Shown piece by piece: positions 11,770 to 24,022 of a stretch of 64,000 nucleotides of DNA (position 1 is the first letter of the stretch; every line of letters begins with the position of its first letter). Under the pieces are notes generated by a model. It was not told where the DNA came from and did no database searches. It was given only the letters and a program-made list of their open reading frames with translations. The position numbers and the translations under genes were made by a program. The stretch is from Diadema setosum (taxonomy: Eukaryota > Echinodermata > Echinoidea > Diadematoida > Diadematidae). Where the stretch lies: assembly GCA_033980235.1 (NCBI GenBank), contig CM067066.1, forward strand, positions 26,719,476-26,783,475, written 5' to 3'.

Positions 11770-14769
11770 CTCTCCCTCGTACATCCGATATCCCCAGAGC
11801 CGTTTCCACTTCCGGGGTTTTTTGCGATCGCGATCGCAGTCAAGATGATACTTGATATCGATAGCAAAAAAATAACAAAAAAACATAGGGTCGGCGGAAT
11901 TTTTAGGGTCGGGCGGGTTACGCCAATACAAGATTTTTTTTTTTTGGCCTTATAGGGAAATTATATGAATAATTAATGATAATATTTTACCACAAAAACC
12001 TGGAAAAGTCACTGAATATTTCTCTTTTTAATTTGAAGACTCTAAAAATTCTCAAAGATTATTTGTTCTTGTTTTATTCTCTAAAGCCTACCATGGAAAT
12101 GGTAATAGTGATAGAAAACTGGCCTCTTGATACACCTGCTTTTTAACAAATATGGGCTTTGAAATTAACATGTTGGACATTTTGATGCAAAAGATAAAAT
12201 TCAAAACACCAATGTGGCATGTATCATGGAGACCAGATAAATTCAATTAAGAATCTCAAAACCCTACTAAACTGTTATATTTCAGACAGGAGCTACAGTT
12301 ATGATTCTAAACTGTGACTTTCAACAGGAATATGAAAATTCTTTCCTTTTCAGCCAGATCGCCTTATCTTGCAACTTTTGTTGACATGTGCACATCAGGG
12401 GAGCACTTTATTTTTCCTGAGTAATGGTGGTTAGTGTAGAGATTCAATGCAGAGCTTCAATGTGGAGCTTCAATTTCCTCTCATTTCACACCAACGAAAG
12501 GGGGATGGGGAAGGTGGGGGATGTGAGGGGAAATATTGCATTAAAAGGGCTTAGCTTGTAAAAGTGGGTAATATACCTGCATAAATGTTACTCCAGGTGA
12601 ATAATGCTTACTCGCGTGTGGTTTTCGAGGGGATTTTGTAGAGGTGGGAAAGAGGTTGGGCTTAGAAAGTAGGGGGTGTTACAGCCCGTCACCATCAAAC
12701 ATCCGGAATGTGGTAATTTCATGTTTCTTGGGATATTAAGAAGCCAGGACCTTGGTGTATTACACATAAGCTTGAGTCAATGCATGCACTCATTGACTAA
12801 AACAAGAATGTACAGGGAAAGGAAAAAAGAGAGAAATAAAAAATCATAAGAAAGATAGATAAAGGTGGAGATATTGTGAAGAGAGTTATTTTTTGATGGG
12901 GGCGGTCAATGTGGTATTGCAGTGAGTAACCTGGCCAATGAACACATGAGCTGCCTTCAATCAGCTAAAATGTTTTGTGAAAACTAATCCCCATCCTGTG
13001 CCTGTATGTTAGAGTGACAAAGACCATGACACACAGCCTGGTATTAGGAGGGAAAATGTGTGACATTGGCTTATCAGGTGATGCTAGGTCCCCCTGGGAG
13101 TATACACACATATTTTTGTCACAAACTTTGCACAAATCCAGCTCGTGAGGATAGCACACAGATTTGTGCATTTAATGAGGAGGAAAATTTCCCCTACTTA
13201 ATGTATAAAGGAGACTCTAATAGATGTTATTGGAAGCAGCATACTGATGAAGGAAAATAGCAAAGAAATTGAAAGAAGTCCACTAAATATCCAGGTGAAT
13301 GTAATGAAACTAATTTAGTGAAATAGATATAGTTTTAAAGTTGTTTTTATTAAATCAATCAAACAAGAAAACTGCCCAAGCCCCAGCCTTAAATGCTGGC
13401 AACCCACCCTAGCCCCCACCTTAATGTGTCCAGTCATCTTCTGGTTTTAAATTTCAACAATTTCCTGAGTCGGAGTTCCCATATTTAGTTCCCATATTTC
13501 TCATATTTAAAACATTAAGGAACTGTTTAAATGTGGAGCATCTTAGTGTTTGTGTGTGCATATTATATAGAAACTGTTGCATAAGAGAGAAATTAGCCAA
13601 TATAGATTTTGCTGTTTTCACAAGTCACTGTTTGATGAGCGTTTGCGTTGATTTTGTCACAGGTGATTATGCTGATTCCTTGATCTTTAACGTACATTTT
13701 TTTGTCGCCTATTCATACCAAAAGAGTTTATACGGTTCAACAGTGAACATCTATTGGTTCAAGTACAAAGTGCCTAGTCTGCAAAGGGGTGAAATAAAAG
13801 ATGAAAACGGAAGCAATTGACACGACTTCGCCGATCACAGCAACAATAGCAGCAGCAGCAGCACACTTTGTGCGACCAAAGAGGGCAGCACTCGTTAACG
13901 CAGACAACTGGAGATGATCTGCATGCAATTGATTGAATAGGAGGAGGATGATGAGCATGAGGCGGGCAGAGGAGAGGGTGTCGGGGAAGAGGAATCATGG
14001 GGAGGAAGAACAGAGGAGACCTAGAAATGAGTGGTAGGTAGCGGGGTGAGAACGTGCTGCCCAACTCTCCATGGCACGCTGGTTGCCCTAACTAGCCGCG
14101 TTGTCAGATGGAGGACACGTCAGAAAAAAAAAACTATGCGGGGTGCAGACGTCTAAATCACCCCCAGCTCCAGAACATGCTGATGTGCAATTCTATCTGT
14201 TCCCTCATCTCGTCCTATCAAAGCTGTATATTTAATTTCTCGGTTTGTCAGGTATTTTTTTTTTTTCATCCCCATTTGGTTATTACATGCCACTCTTCTC
14301 TGGAAAAGGATGATGAGTGGAATCAGAGAAAAATGAAAATACAGATGTTTTTGGCAGCTACCCACCCTCAAAGCCAATTAAGAGTCCCCTCACGTAGAAC
14401 AAGAGCGGCCCTCACTGTTGCCGTCCCACGTTGATGGCCGGGGGTTTGTCCAGCGACATTGTTTTCATACCTGCGCTCCCCATAATTGTTGCTTGGACGG
14501 GTGACGATGGATGTCATCCTCTAGTCAGGGACGACGCAGAGGGCATCGCTGGATGATGCTACCGGTGCCAACCAGCAGTCAGGAGGATAGATAGTTTCCA
14601 GTCACAGACACCCCTCCAATCCGGAATATTTTGCCCTGCTATCTCCTCCTTAATCAGGGCAGGTTTAACCCTATATATCTGTTGATCTGGGGTCTATCTT
14701 TCCGACTTCTTGTTCTCTTTGCTCGCATATCAATATTGAAAAGAAGTGTTGACTCGATGAAGATCCTCC
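11770..14769. other. Plain sequence
   Basis: No gene supported. At 11880-11935 a GGGTCGGCGG / GGGTCGGGCGGG stretch looks like a fragment of a dispersed repeat. 14030-14600 is moderately GC-rich and could be a conserved regulatory island; no exon is clear there. Confidence 0.4.
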
Positions 14770-14862
14770 TAATCCGTTGAGGACGGTTTTGATTTTGCAA
14801 GGAACACACATTTTCCATAGACACTTGCCCGAGCATACCGGGACTCGTCCTCAACGGGTTAA
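14770..14862 (-). mobile_element. 93-bp TTAA element, copy 3
   Basis: Ends TCCGTTGAGGACGG and CGTCCTCAACGGGTTAA, same span as the others. One flank is TAAT instead of TTAA and the central palindrome is partly decayed (CCCGAGCATACCGGG), so it looks older than copies 1 and 4. Confidence 0.72.
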
Positions 14863-15575
14863 TAGTATTTGTGCATGAGATACACGGATGCTACTAGTCT
14901 AGAAAAGCTTCTCCTCCTCAAAAAAAGGAAGATATTGATTGCCATCTTAGTTTTCTTTGTACACACAGGATAACTGCAACTGCATAAAATCTTTTTGCCA
15001 CAATATAGTACAGAGAAGAAAGAAAAAAACATAGAATGGTTCTAGACTGTCCTTGCATTTTTTGTTTTGTTTTGTTTTGTTTTCTCATTTTCTTCAAAAG
15101 TAGTACTTGCTTGTGTTACATATTCTATATGGTTACAAGTCAGGAGAGAATACTTTTTGAAGATTGTAGTCTGTGTGTGTACAGCAGACTAGGACCAGGT
15201 CCCTCTCACGGTATGGTGGGTTAGTTCCTGGAACTAAAGGCTGGGAGCCCAGTCTAGGTGTCTGTCCGTGAACCGAGTCTTTCAATGCCTGCACTTGTCG
15301 TGGGGGCCAAATTGACAAATTTTTGACACGTTTTACATTTCTGACGAGGAGCGTCCTCTCAGGCTGCCAGACGCGACCGATAATCGGGCAGATCGGGGGC
15401 ATTCATCGGGAACGATGTTGTCGCGTAGGAGTGACTGTTAGAGGCAAAGTGCATATTCTGTATGCCATTCACATCTGACGTGTTTGATGACTTAATAAAG
15501 TCAGCACAGTCCTCTCCGTTGACTGAGGCATAGTCTCAGCTGCGCCCAGACCAGACCCTAGAGAATGCTGCCCCT

Positions 15576-15656
15576 TTAACCCATTCACTACAAGAATCTG
15601 GAATCCCCCAAAGACTCTGTATGGGACTCACCAGCCTGTGATATGCAAAGAGTTAA
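15576..15656. repeat. Possible second TTAA-bounded element
   Basis: TTAACCCATTCACTAC at one end and TGCAAAGAGTTAA at the other, 81 bases apart. The inverted match is poor, so only the TTAA borders support it. Confidence 0.25.
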
Positions 15657-15788
15657 GGTCGTGATTAAAGTCTTTGATCAATCTTTTGAAGTCATATTTT
15701 CTTGAAGTTAACCTTTGGATCTTGAAATGATAAAGGAGATTTAGGGGCTCTTGGGCAAAGATGTGTGTGTGTGCGCCAGCCTTTCCAG

Positions 15789-15862
15789 TTGTCATGGCAA
15801 CCACCTCCAAGAACATGAGAAGTGTCTTCATGTCTCAAATTCTTGAGCAGAACTTTGCTGAG
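15789..15862 (+). CDS. Weak candidate exon, possibly with a start codon
   Basis: An acceptor-like CCTTTCCAG precedes and GAG|GTAAGACT, a strong donor, follows. One frame is open: VMATTSKNMRSVF followed by MSQILEQNFAE, ending in phase 0. The ATG at 15794 could be an initiator. The first bases overlap an X-box-like motif (GTTGTCATGGCAAC), so the segment may instead be regulatory. No family is recognised. Confidence 0.22.
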
Positions 15863-16520
15863 GTAAGACTTAGATGTAGGAATATGCCAAAAGTAAAATG
15901 ACTGCAGCAGTATATAAAAATATATATATATATTTTTATGATTATCATCATCGGAGCAGCATGACTCTTAAGCCATCCTAACATGTATCTGAACAGGAGG
16001 AGATTCTCCCCTATGACGATCTAACTACAGCTAAGCGATTTGGCCATGTTGCAAGATCTCCTCCTATTTTTTTTTCTTCAAATTGTGAGTACCTGGCTGT
16101 AAGGTTTATCCACACTGAGCTGTTGATATCATCTGTCATCATTGACGAAGGAAGTTCAGCTTTTTGCCAAACCTTTGACAAAACATTGTTCAGTCGTCTC
16201 TGGATTGTCAAATTCCGATCACATTCCCCCTGAACCATTTCCGGAAGACATTTGTTCTAGTACCATCAGCACCTCAACTCTGTGCACATTTCCGAGGACC
16301 AGTGAATTTTTATGCCATCATCAATTCCTGTTGTGCACATTGGCCTGTGATCTTTCTTTTGCACTGTGTGACATTTGTAGCATTAGACTGACATCCATTT
16401 GTAGAGATAATGCATATAAATCTCTCATGAAGTAAGAAAGCCCACTGTCACACAGCCAAATATATTTGCTACAAGTCAACCATGGGCACACACTTTGCTC
16501 AAAGTCGGCGTGCAGAAAGT

Positions 16521-16715
16521 TACTGTAAAACATGATATATTTGCGGCATGAATTTTTCGTGAATTGGAGCCAACGGCCTTTTTTGTGGCATGAAATTTTC
16601 GCGAACTGCCACTGGCATTCAATGCATATAGTGTAGACAAGAAATTTCGCGTGCATTTTAATATCACGAAATTCGCGAAATTTAAATGCACGCGAACATT
16701 CCTCGTTTTACAGTA
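16521..16715 (+). mobile_element. TACTGTAAAACATGA element, copy a (CGCGAAA family 2)
   Basis: Ends TACTGTAAAACATGATATAT and CCTCGTTTTACAGTA. The interior has TTTTCGCGAACTGCCACTGG and CGCGAAATT motifs. Related copies lie inverted at 51003 and 51964. No coding frame. Confidence 0.72.
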
Positions 16716-16842
16716 GTTAGCCTGTCGTAGCAAGCAACTAAGGGATTATGATGATGCCATTCCTACTTTTGGTCTGGTATGCCACTTGTATATTTTATGA
16801 TATAATCTGGTATTCTGCATGGATGATGATGGCAGTGGAGAT

Positions 16843-16873
16843 AGTACTACTATTACTACTACTACTACTACTT

Positions 16874-16946
<73 letters not shown>

Positions 16947-17028
16947 TACTGCTTCTCCTACTACCATTACTACTACTACTACAACCACTGCTGCTGCTGC
17001 TACTACTATTACTCCTACTCCTACTGCA
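16843..17028 (+). repeat. (ACT)n microsatellite
   Basis: About 180 bases of ACT/TAC triplets with TTC and GCT interruptions. The long leucine, threonine and serine frames across it on both strands are artefacts. Confidence 0.92.
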
Positions 17029-18489
17029 GTGTACCACTACTTACGATGATAATGGTAATAGATATGATCATGAGAATAATGATAATTATGATATAACTTC
17101 TTATCCTATCACTACTACTGCTATTAGTATTACTAATGGTGATGATGATTTTGATTTTGGTAATGATTACAAAAAAAAAAATGGAGAGAATGATAATGAT
17201 CATGATCGATAGAAATCATTGTATATAGCAGTTGTCGCAAATCCAACATGCCCTGTGTATTCAAGAAGGTCTGTGACTCACAGACTAGGTAAAGTAGCCC
17301 CGTTTCTAGTTTTTACTTGGTGCGTAGCTGCACAGGAGCTCCTCTTCAAGCTGGTGTAAAATGATTTCATTTCCGCTGGACACGCCCACCTTTGCCCCCT
17401 CCCCACCCTCCCCCCCCCCCCCCCAAAAAAAAAAAAAAGATAGGAAAAGAGATTTACCACTGTGGTAGTGTGTGATGTTGCAAAAGATGGCCCTCCATTG
17501 AGTTCGTGACCGCTGGCTCGGTGAGAACAGGTGTAAAAAGAGTTACACCATGCAGAGATTGTGCCTCTCCTGTGAGCGAAGCAGTGAGTGGTGTGGTGTG
17601 ATGGGTCGGAAGCGGCCCGCGTATGTAGGAGGGAGGTTTCAGTCTACAAAACTCCTTGTCTGTATAGTGTAATCATCTTTCCCGAAACACTCTCCAAATT
17701 GTCTTTACGCATGAGTTACATTACAACCTGATTAGTCACTGAAAGGGATCTCCTTGCCGACTGCCAACTACGAACGATGTTCCCCGTAACAGCCGTGTCG
17801 CAAAACTCCGAGGCCTGTCGATCAAAAGCGCAACTTTTATTTGTTCGTGGTTTTTTTTTGCCTACATGCAAGAGAAGGCTCATGTAATCATGCACTATGT
17901 TAAAAGTGAACATGAGATCACACTATGCTCTCATATCTTTACTCAATCACGTTTGGGATGTCAAAGCTTGATAGAGAAACACCTCTGAGCAACAAATGGC
18001 CCTACGTGATACACGGAGCATGTCAGGGATAAAACTTGATGCTGGTATGCTTGATGCAGCAAACATAACTCAATTAGCATGCGACATTTTTTTTTTTTTT
18101 TTTTGGTAAATGGAATGCCGCAATTAATTTAAACGGCTGAATGTGCTGCATGTCAAATTTCTGCCTTTACCTTTCTGACAAATTTTGTTATTTGTTGTAT
18201 TTTGTACAGTGAATCAAAAAAAAAAAATGTTAACATTATGTTGTCTTTAATGCAAGTCCCACCCCCCAGTAAAAAAATGGACATATACATTCACCATATA
18301 ATTAACAACATTTATATAAGAGTATATCTATATATGTATTTTTTTTTTTTTTGGTTGGGGGACAAGGTTCACTACGCTATCCCTATTCTCAGTTAAAACG
18401 AGAATCGCAACAAATTTCCCTACACAGACACAAAATGAACACTGATTATTCAGTGTCCGAGTAACAGTCATGATAAAAATTCATTGGGC
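17029..18489. other. Plain sequence with C15A14 tract
   Basis: GAT-rich degenerate triplets continue to about 17215. A C run directly followed by an A run lies at 17411-17438. Poly-T runs lie at 18090 and 18340. No gene supported. Confidence 0.45.
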
Positions 18490-18600
18490 ATACATACTCA
18501 AGTGGGATTCGAACCCACGGCCCCCTGATTACTAGAGAGACATTATATCCACAAGACTACCGAGCTTCTGCCCGATAGCCACTGATAGTTCTTCTCCCTT
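18490..18600 (-). mobile_element. tRNA-derived SINE head
   Basis: On the minus strand, AGCTCGGTAGTCTTGTGG gives a box A-like string, and GTGGGTTCGAATCCCAC, about 45 bases on, gives an intact T arm with box B. The anticodon arm does not pair, so it is not a working tRNA. This fits a tRNA-derived SINE; the tail to about 18370 has no further recognisable structure. Confidence 0.62.
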
Positions 18601-18835
18601 GTAGCAGCAGGCTCTGCATATTTATGCAAATTTGCCAATCAGTTGCAATGTCAGAGCATTTTGATGGAAGAATCATTGATTTGCCAAAACGAGACTTGCT
18701 GTCACAGACAAGAGACAAACAAACAAACAAACAAACTAAAGGTGTGATGCGTAATGTAGTATCAAGGAAATCACAATTTTATTTCCGCCTTCAATTCAAG
18801 TCGTGTAGTGACATTATGCCTCTCCCGTCACTCAC

Positions 18836-18895
18836 CTTGTGAATAGACTCCTGGCCGGCGGCTCTTTTCAATTCCTTTTCCAGGATAGCTGTTTG
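18836..18895 (-). CDS. Weak candidate exon with helix-like sequence
   Basis: On the minus strand, CTTTCAG precedes and CACAAG|GTGAGTGA, a near-ideal donor, follows. The 60 bases are 20 codons, phase 0 to 0, reading QTAILEKELK then RAAGQESIHK. The charge pattern resembles an amphipathic helix. The acceptor has a poor pyrimidine tract, and no protein family is recognised. Confidence 0.25.
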
Positions 18896-18899
18896 CTGA

Positions 18900-20050
18900 A
18901 AGTGCTACAACTGACACATGGAGAACAAATGTCATATTCTTGTTTGTGATGAGACATGCAAGTTATGCCATTTTTCTTTTTTCTTTTTTTTTTATAGCTG
19001 ATTTGTGTTTATCATTTCTGTTTCCGCGTCTGTTGTGATATCTCAAAGCCAGTACATGCTGTAATTTCTCTTCTTGTATTCTTGTTGGCATGTTTGTGAC
19101 TTTTTTTTTTTTTTTGGTTATTAATTTTATTTCCCTCTGGAGATGTTTATTGCCTGGCAGAGTGGTGTTCACTTCTCCATCCTTTTCTCATTCCAAGCTG
19201 AGTGGAAGGACAAAACGAGGAAGGAGGGAGGGGGGGGGGGGGGGAAGAGAGAGATTGTGGCCAAGCAGAGGGGCACTGGTTATTCCTTTTCTCTAGTCAT
19301 TGGTGTCACGATATGGAATGACGAAAATTATTGAAAGAATCCGGGCCACTTCACTCCCTCCGCGGTGGCGGCTCAGGCCCTGGGGAAGTAGTCTCAGTGG
19401 TCCAGATCCCAGAGACCCCGTGTCGTCAGTCTCCGAGCCCAAACAGACACCTCGATCCCGTTATTTACGCCTGCTGTTTGGCAGTGCAGGGCAGAGCACT
19501 GCGGCGCTGACAGATGGACGGCAGTGTAGCCGAGCAGCAGGATGAGATGGCACGCTGAACGTTGCTTGTCGTGCTTGGGTCGGGGTGGTGGGGAGGGATA
19601 GTGGCGCAAACACTTTAATAAACGTGTCTGTGTCACAAGTAGGCTGATGTAGCTAATCAAGTTCTGGTTTCAGCGCTGTAAATCCTGATGCCTGCTCTCT
19701 CAGGCATGGATTTTGCAAGTAAGCTTAGGCTTTTGCATGTACTCTCCCTGCCCCCTTCTTCCCTCCCCTTTCCTCCTACAATACCTCATCCTCTTCTTGT
19801 TCCTCTTCCTCCTCCTCCTCCTTCTCCTCCTCATATGAGGAAATATTTAGTTTCACTTCACACATTCAACGCTCAGTGGCAGTGGTAGTGTCATCAAATA
19901 CCTCCTGGCACACTGCTGCTTTGATTTGAAGTCGCCCAACATCCTTGTTGTTTCAAAATGCAGAATCACATAATATTGTTTTAAAAATGTCCCCGTACTT
20001 TGACACAATCACTCTGGATTAAGCTAAGTGAGCCCTGGCGAGTTCTTTGG
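18900..20050. other. Plain sequence with a GC-rich island
   Basis: 19340-19560 is clearly richer in G+C and CpG than the surroundings and could be a regulatory region or an untranslated first exon. A G run lies at 19222. Nothing coding is supported; the frames there have no recognisable domain. Confidence 0.35.
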
Positions 20051-20918
20051 TTTTTATACCCCCGCCAAATGAAGTTTGAAGGGGGTATATAGGAATCAGC
20101 GGACGGTCGGGCGGTCGGTCGGGCGGTTGGGCGGTCGGTCCGTTGCAAATCTTGCGTCGCGAACTACTTCCTCAGTTTTCAACCGATTCCCATAAAACTT
20201 GGCACAGATGTGTGCCTTGGGTTGTAGATGTGCAAGACGTATTTTTTGACAGTACCCAAGAGTACGTTGCCATGGTAACGGCATATTATGGGCAAAAATG
20301 GGTACAAATCTTGCGTCGCGAACTCCTCCCTCAGTTTTTTGATCAATTTTTATGAAATTAGGTACAGATGTTCATCTGAATATGTTAATGTGCAAGACAC
20401 ATATTTCCGCAGTGGCAAAAAGTGCGTTGCCATGGTAACGGCATGTTATTGGTAAAATATAGGGCAAAATGCTTCATGGCAAAACTGCTTCATCAGTGTT
20501 CTTCCAATTCTCATGGAATTCATATTGAATGTTTGTCTTAGGATATAGGTCAGCATGACACATTTCTTGACAGTGACAAAAAGTGTTGCCATGGTAACAG
20601 CTCACATATTATGAGCCAAAATAATGGAAAATTTTGTGTTGCAAACTACTTCCTCAGTTTTTGCCCAATTTCCATGAAACTTGGTACAGATGTGTGCCTT
20701 TGGTTGCAGATGTGCAAGACAAGACGCATTTTTCGACAGTACCCGAAAGTACGTTGCCATGGTAACGGCATATTAATGGCAGAAGATCAAGGAAAGATCT
20801 TGCGGATTTAACTACTTCCTCAGTTTTTTGACCAAAGCTTATGAAATGTTGTTTTGACCAAAGCTTATGAAATGTTGTTTGGCGGGGGTATAACCAGTCG
20901 CTGTAGCGACATTTCTAG
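20051..20918 (+). mobile_element. Helentron-like non-autonomous element 1
   Basis: The 5' motif TATACCCCCGCC (20055) is followed at once by GGGGGTATA, giving a hairpin. A tandem array fills the middle. GGCGGGGGTATA (20881), the exact inverse of the 5' motif, precedes a 6-bp-stem hairpin GTCGCTGTAGCGAC (20897) and then ATTTCTAG, with TTTG after it. A subterminal inverted repeat, a 3' hairpin and CTAG at a T-rich site match the Helitron/Helentron-type non-autonomous plan. There is no Rep/helicase coding. A direct duplication of GACCAAAGCTTATGAAATG sits at about 20831-20878. Confidence 0.72.
20151..20830 (+). repeat. Tandem array of ~160-bp units inside element 1
   Basis: Units begin near CTTGCGTCGCGAACTACTT at 20151, 20310, 20472, 20634 and 20799, a spacing of 159-165. 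The last is truncated. Each full unit ends with GTTGCCATGGTAAC, a match to the RFX X-box, at 20266, 20426, 20585 and 20753. The units have diverged but the X-box has not. Confidence 0.8.
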
Positions 20919-21382
20919 TTTGTTTTGTTTCGTCTTGTTTTTTGCCAGTCCTTGCCCTGTTCTTTAGGCCATAATTAGTCACTGATGTAGTGCTTTAAAG
21001 ATATGATATTAATAAAGGCCAGTTACAAATCTTGATTCTTTTGTGAGCTTCCTGCTAGAGTGAATCACTATGAGCAGAGCATAATCACAGAATATTTGAT
21101 TACGCTGCTGCCCCAGAAAAGTACAGGGTATCATTTCATACCTCAATCTAGGTGGCTTGGTGTTTCTCACTGTTCCCATGCCTTTTTGTGGCAGCAGTCT
21201 GATGGTCACATATACCTACTAGGCAGCTATATAAAGTGTATGTTATCTTCTTCATTATTGTGATTGACAACTTGACGACAACAACAGCAACAACATCTGT
21301 TTTTTTTTTCAATGCAATCTTGAAGTGATGTAAAAAAAAGAATCTGTGGTTATGAAAATACGTCTTTTAAACAATAAACATA

Positions 21383-21475
21383 TTAACCCGTTGAGAACGG
21401 GAGGATTTTGCTACAATACGCATTTCCCATTGACACTTGCCCGAGTATACTCGGGACTCGTCCTCAACGGGTTAA
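21383..21475 (-). mobile_element. 93-bp TTAA element, copy 4
   Basis: Intact TTAA on both sides, ends CCCGTTGAGAACGG and CGTCCTCAACGGG, and an intact 14-base central palindrome. In reverse complement it is nearly identical to copy 1 along its length. Confidence 0.75.
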
Positions 21476-21682
21476 ATGGATCAAAATTTATCAACATGTA
21501 TCTTGTTGTTGGACTGGAATGGTAAGTCTCTTTTTGTTTTCTTTAAAAGTATTGCCCCCCCCCCCCCAAGCCAATATAAAGAAATGTCTTCAGAAAGCTG
21601 ATGATTAAGCTACTGTTAGATTGTAGCCTCCTATTCATATGGCTTCAGCAGACTTGAATTGGGCAGCACAAAAACGGATGTA

Positions 21683-24022
21683 ATTAGGTGATCCGAGTAT
21701 CCTCTCGGATCACCTTCTGTATCTGTACTGATTCTTTATTTTTCGTCTTCTTTATTTCTTTATTTCTCCCCAAAAGTTGTGCAGAGGTTAGCTCAGAAAG
21801 TCCTCTGCCTATCAATTTCAAAAATTATACCATGTATGCATCATGTCCTAAAGACAACAAATCTAATGCATCATTGTGATCAGTTGACCGTGACGTCACT
21901 ATGACGTCATTATATGAAAACACATTCTCAATCATATCTCATTAATGGAATAGAATTTTTCAATGAAATTTACGTCAAATATATTTCAAGTTATGCGCAT
22001 TCTACTCATGTTCTCAAAATTCATATTTTCTCTTAAAACGTGCGCGTACGCGCGCGTTAAAATATTTGTATGCTCCAATCGAGCTCAAAATTTTTTTGCA
22101 CATGTTTCAGACCATTTGGAGCATTTTTTGAAAAATTAAAAAAATTGGACGGACGCGTACGAGCGTGCGCATATACTCACGCACAGCTCATATGCAATTG
22201 AAATTTCCAGTTTTTTCACTTTGATCGGATGTCTGAAATGTAAAGGAATATTTATACCAAGTTTCAAGTCAATCCGACTCAATATGACGTCATACGGGCC
22301 TGTCAAAGTTGAAATTCCGCGCGCGCGTCAATGGCGATATACAGTGCAACTATGCCAAAAAACTGCCAATTTTAAATCTGATTTTACTCGTCAGGATGGA
22401 CAGTGACCCCCCATTTTCTGTACATATTTTGAAAGCTCATGAGTTGTACATGTCATTTTATGGGGTGGCAATACTGACAAAATGATTAAAAGATATCAAA
22501 TTTCATAATAAAGTAAAAAAAAGTAAATTTTCAAAATGACGTCATCAAATTTCAAGTTTATTCGAGCGTATCTCACTAGTCCTTTGTCAATTTTCACCCA
22601 GATTTCAGTATGATGTAGCTTAATTAATGTTCTTTCAAACATAAAATTACACAATTTTGATTGGATGACGGTATCACCTCGTAAAAATGGATTGAAAGTA
22701 ATCTTGTCAAATTTGACCAGTTTACGTGTTATCTCTATGGGAGTGCAGTTTTTCTGGAAATGAAAATTGACATGACTATCTTTATCGAGCACTAGCTCAC
22801 TTACCCAGATTTTAATATGTTGTAGCTGAGACTTTACGCTACCGTAAGTGTGCCCTTTGTTTTTTCATACGATGTCGGGATCACGTCAAAAATTTTGGTT
22901 GAAATTCAGGCTTATCTTCGATGTATTGAGATATTTCTTTCTTTCTGCAACTTTCTTTGCAATAACTCAAGAAAAACGGCCTCTATCACTTCCATATTTT
23001 GCACATGTTTAGTTCATGTCACGTAAATCATTTCATAAAATAACAACTACTTGATCGGACACCATCTTGGGTATGTAAATTAGGGTCAAAGGTCATAAGT
23101 GTGTCATCCTGTATCTTAGTGAATACATGTCCTATCTTTCCCATATTTTGCACACGCAAAGACCATGTTACAAGAATCATTTCACAAGATAACTACTTTT
23201 TACTCAGATGCCATCTTGTCTGTGCAAATTGAGGTCAAAGGTCATATGTACTTCGTTTTGTATCTTCGTTATGACGTGTTATCTCTACGGGAGGGAATTT
23301 TTTTAAATGTGAAAATTGACGTGATTGTCTTTATCGAGCACTAGCTCACTTACCCTTCGGTGAATTTCTCCCAGATTTTAATATGTTGTAGCTGAGACTT
23401 TGCGCTATCGTTAAGTTGACCTTCGTTTTTTCACACGATGTCGGGATTACGATAAAAAACTTGCTTGAAATTAAAGCTTATCTTCTATGTATTGAGATAT
23501 TTCTTTCTTTGCAATAACTCAAGAAAAACACGCCCTATCACCCCCATATTTTGCACATGTTTAGTTCATGTCACGTACATTATTTCATAAAATAACAACT
23601 ACTAGATCGGACAACATCTTGGGTATGTAAATTAGGGTCAAAGGTCATAAATGTTTCATCTTGTATCTTGGTGAATACCTGTCCTATCTTTCCCATATTT
23701 TTCACACGTATAGACGATATCGCGAGAATCATTTCACAAAATAACCACTATTTCATCAGATGCAATCTTGGGAGTGCAAAGGTGGGTCAAAGGTCATATG
23801 TACTTGTTGCTGTGTCTTCGTTATAGTGTATACAGAATTTGGTACCTAACATGGCAGATATGACTCCCTTTGCTAAATGAGAATGCAAACATCACACGGC
23901 CAATGTCTCTAAACACAGATGAAACTTGTATGGTCATGCCTATTGCGATCAGGACTCGAATCATTGATAAAAAAAAATCGGATCACCTTAATTTGTCAGT
24001 GATGACAAATTACAATCTCTAG
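21683..24022 (+). mobile_element. Helentron-like non-autonomous element 2
   Basis: GGTGATCCGAG (21687), loop TATCCT, and CTCGGATCACC form a perfect 11-bp 5' hairpin. CGGATCACC (23979) repeats the inverted arm near the 3' end. A 10-bp-stem hairpin follows at 23989-24012 (TAATTTGTCA, GTGA, TGACAAATTA), then CTAG at 24019 next to a T run. This is the plan of element 1 with unrelated sequence. It is about 2.3 kb and has no transposase or helicase frame. The exact 5' base is uncertain. Confidence 0.7.
22727..23812 (+). repeat. Direct duplication with ~149-bp subunits in element 2
   Basis: A block starting ACGTGTTATCTCTA at about 22727 recurs at about 23274, roughly 550 bases apart. Inside each block two subunits about 149 apart carry GGTCAAAGGTCA at 23083, 23232, 23635 and 23784. 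These are direct repeats of AGGTCA spaced by one (DR1). Confidence 0.75.

Noticed and set aside
16748..17212. 154-codon leucine-rich frame
   Set aside because: It is the translation of the (ACT)n microsatellite and its degenerate continuation.
18490..18575. Functional tRNA gene
   Set aside because: T arm is good but the anticodon stem does not pair, so it is a SINE head.
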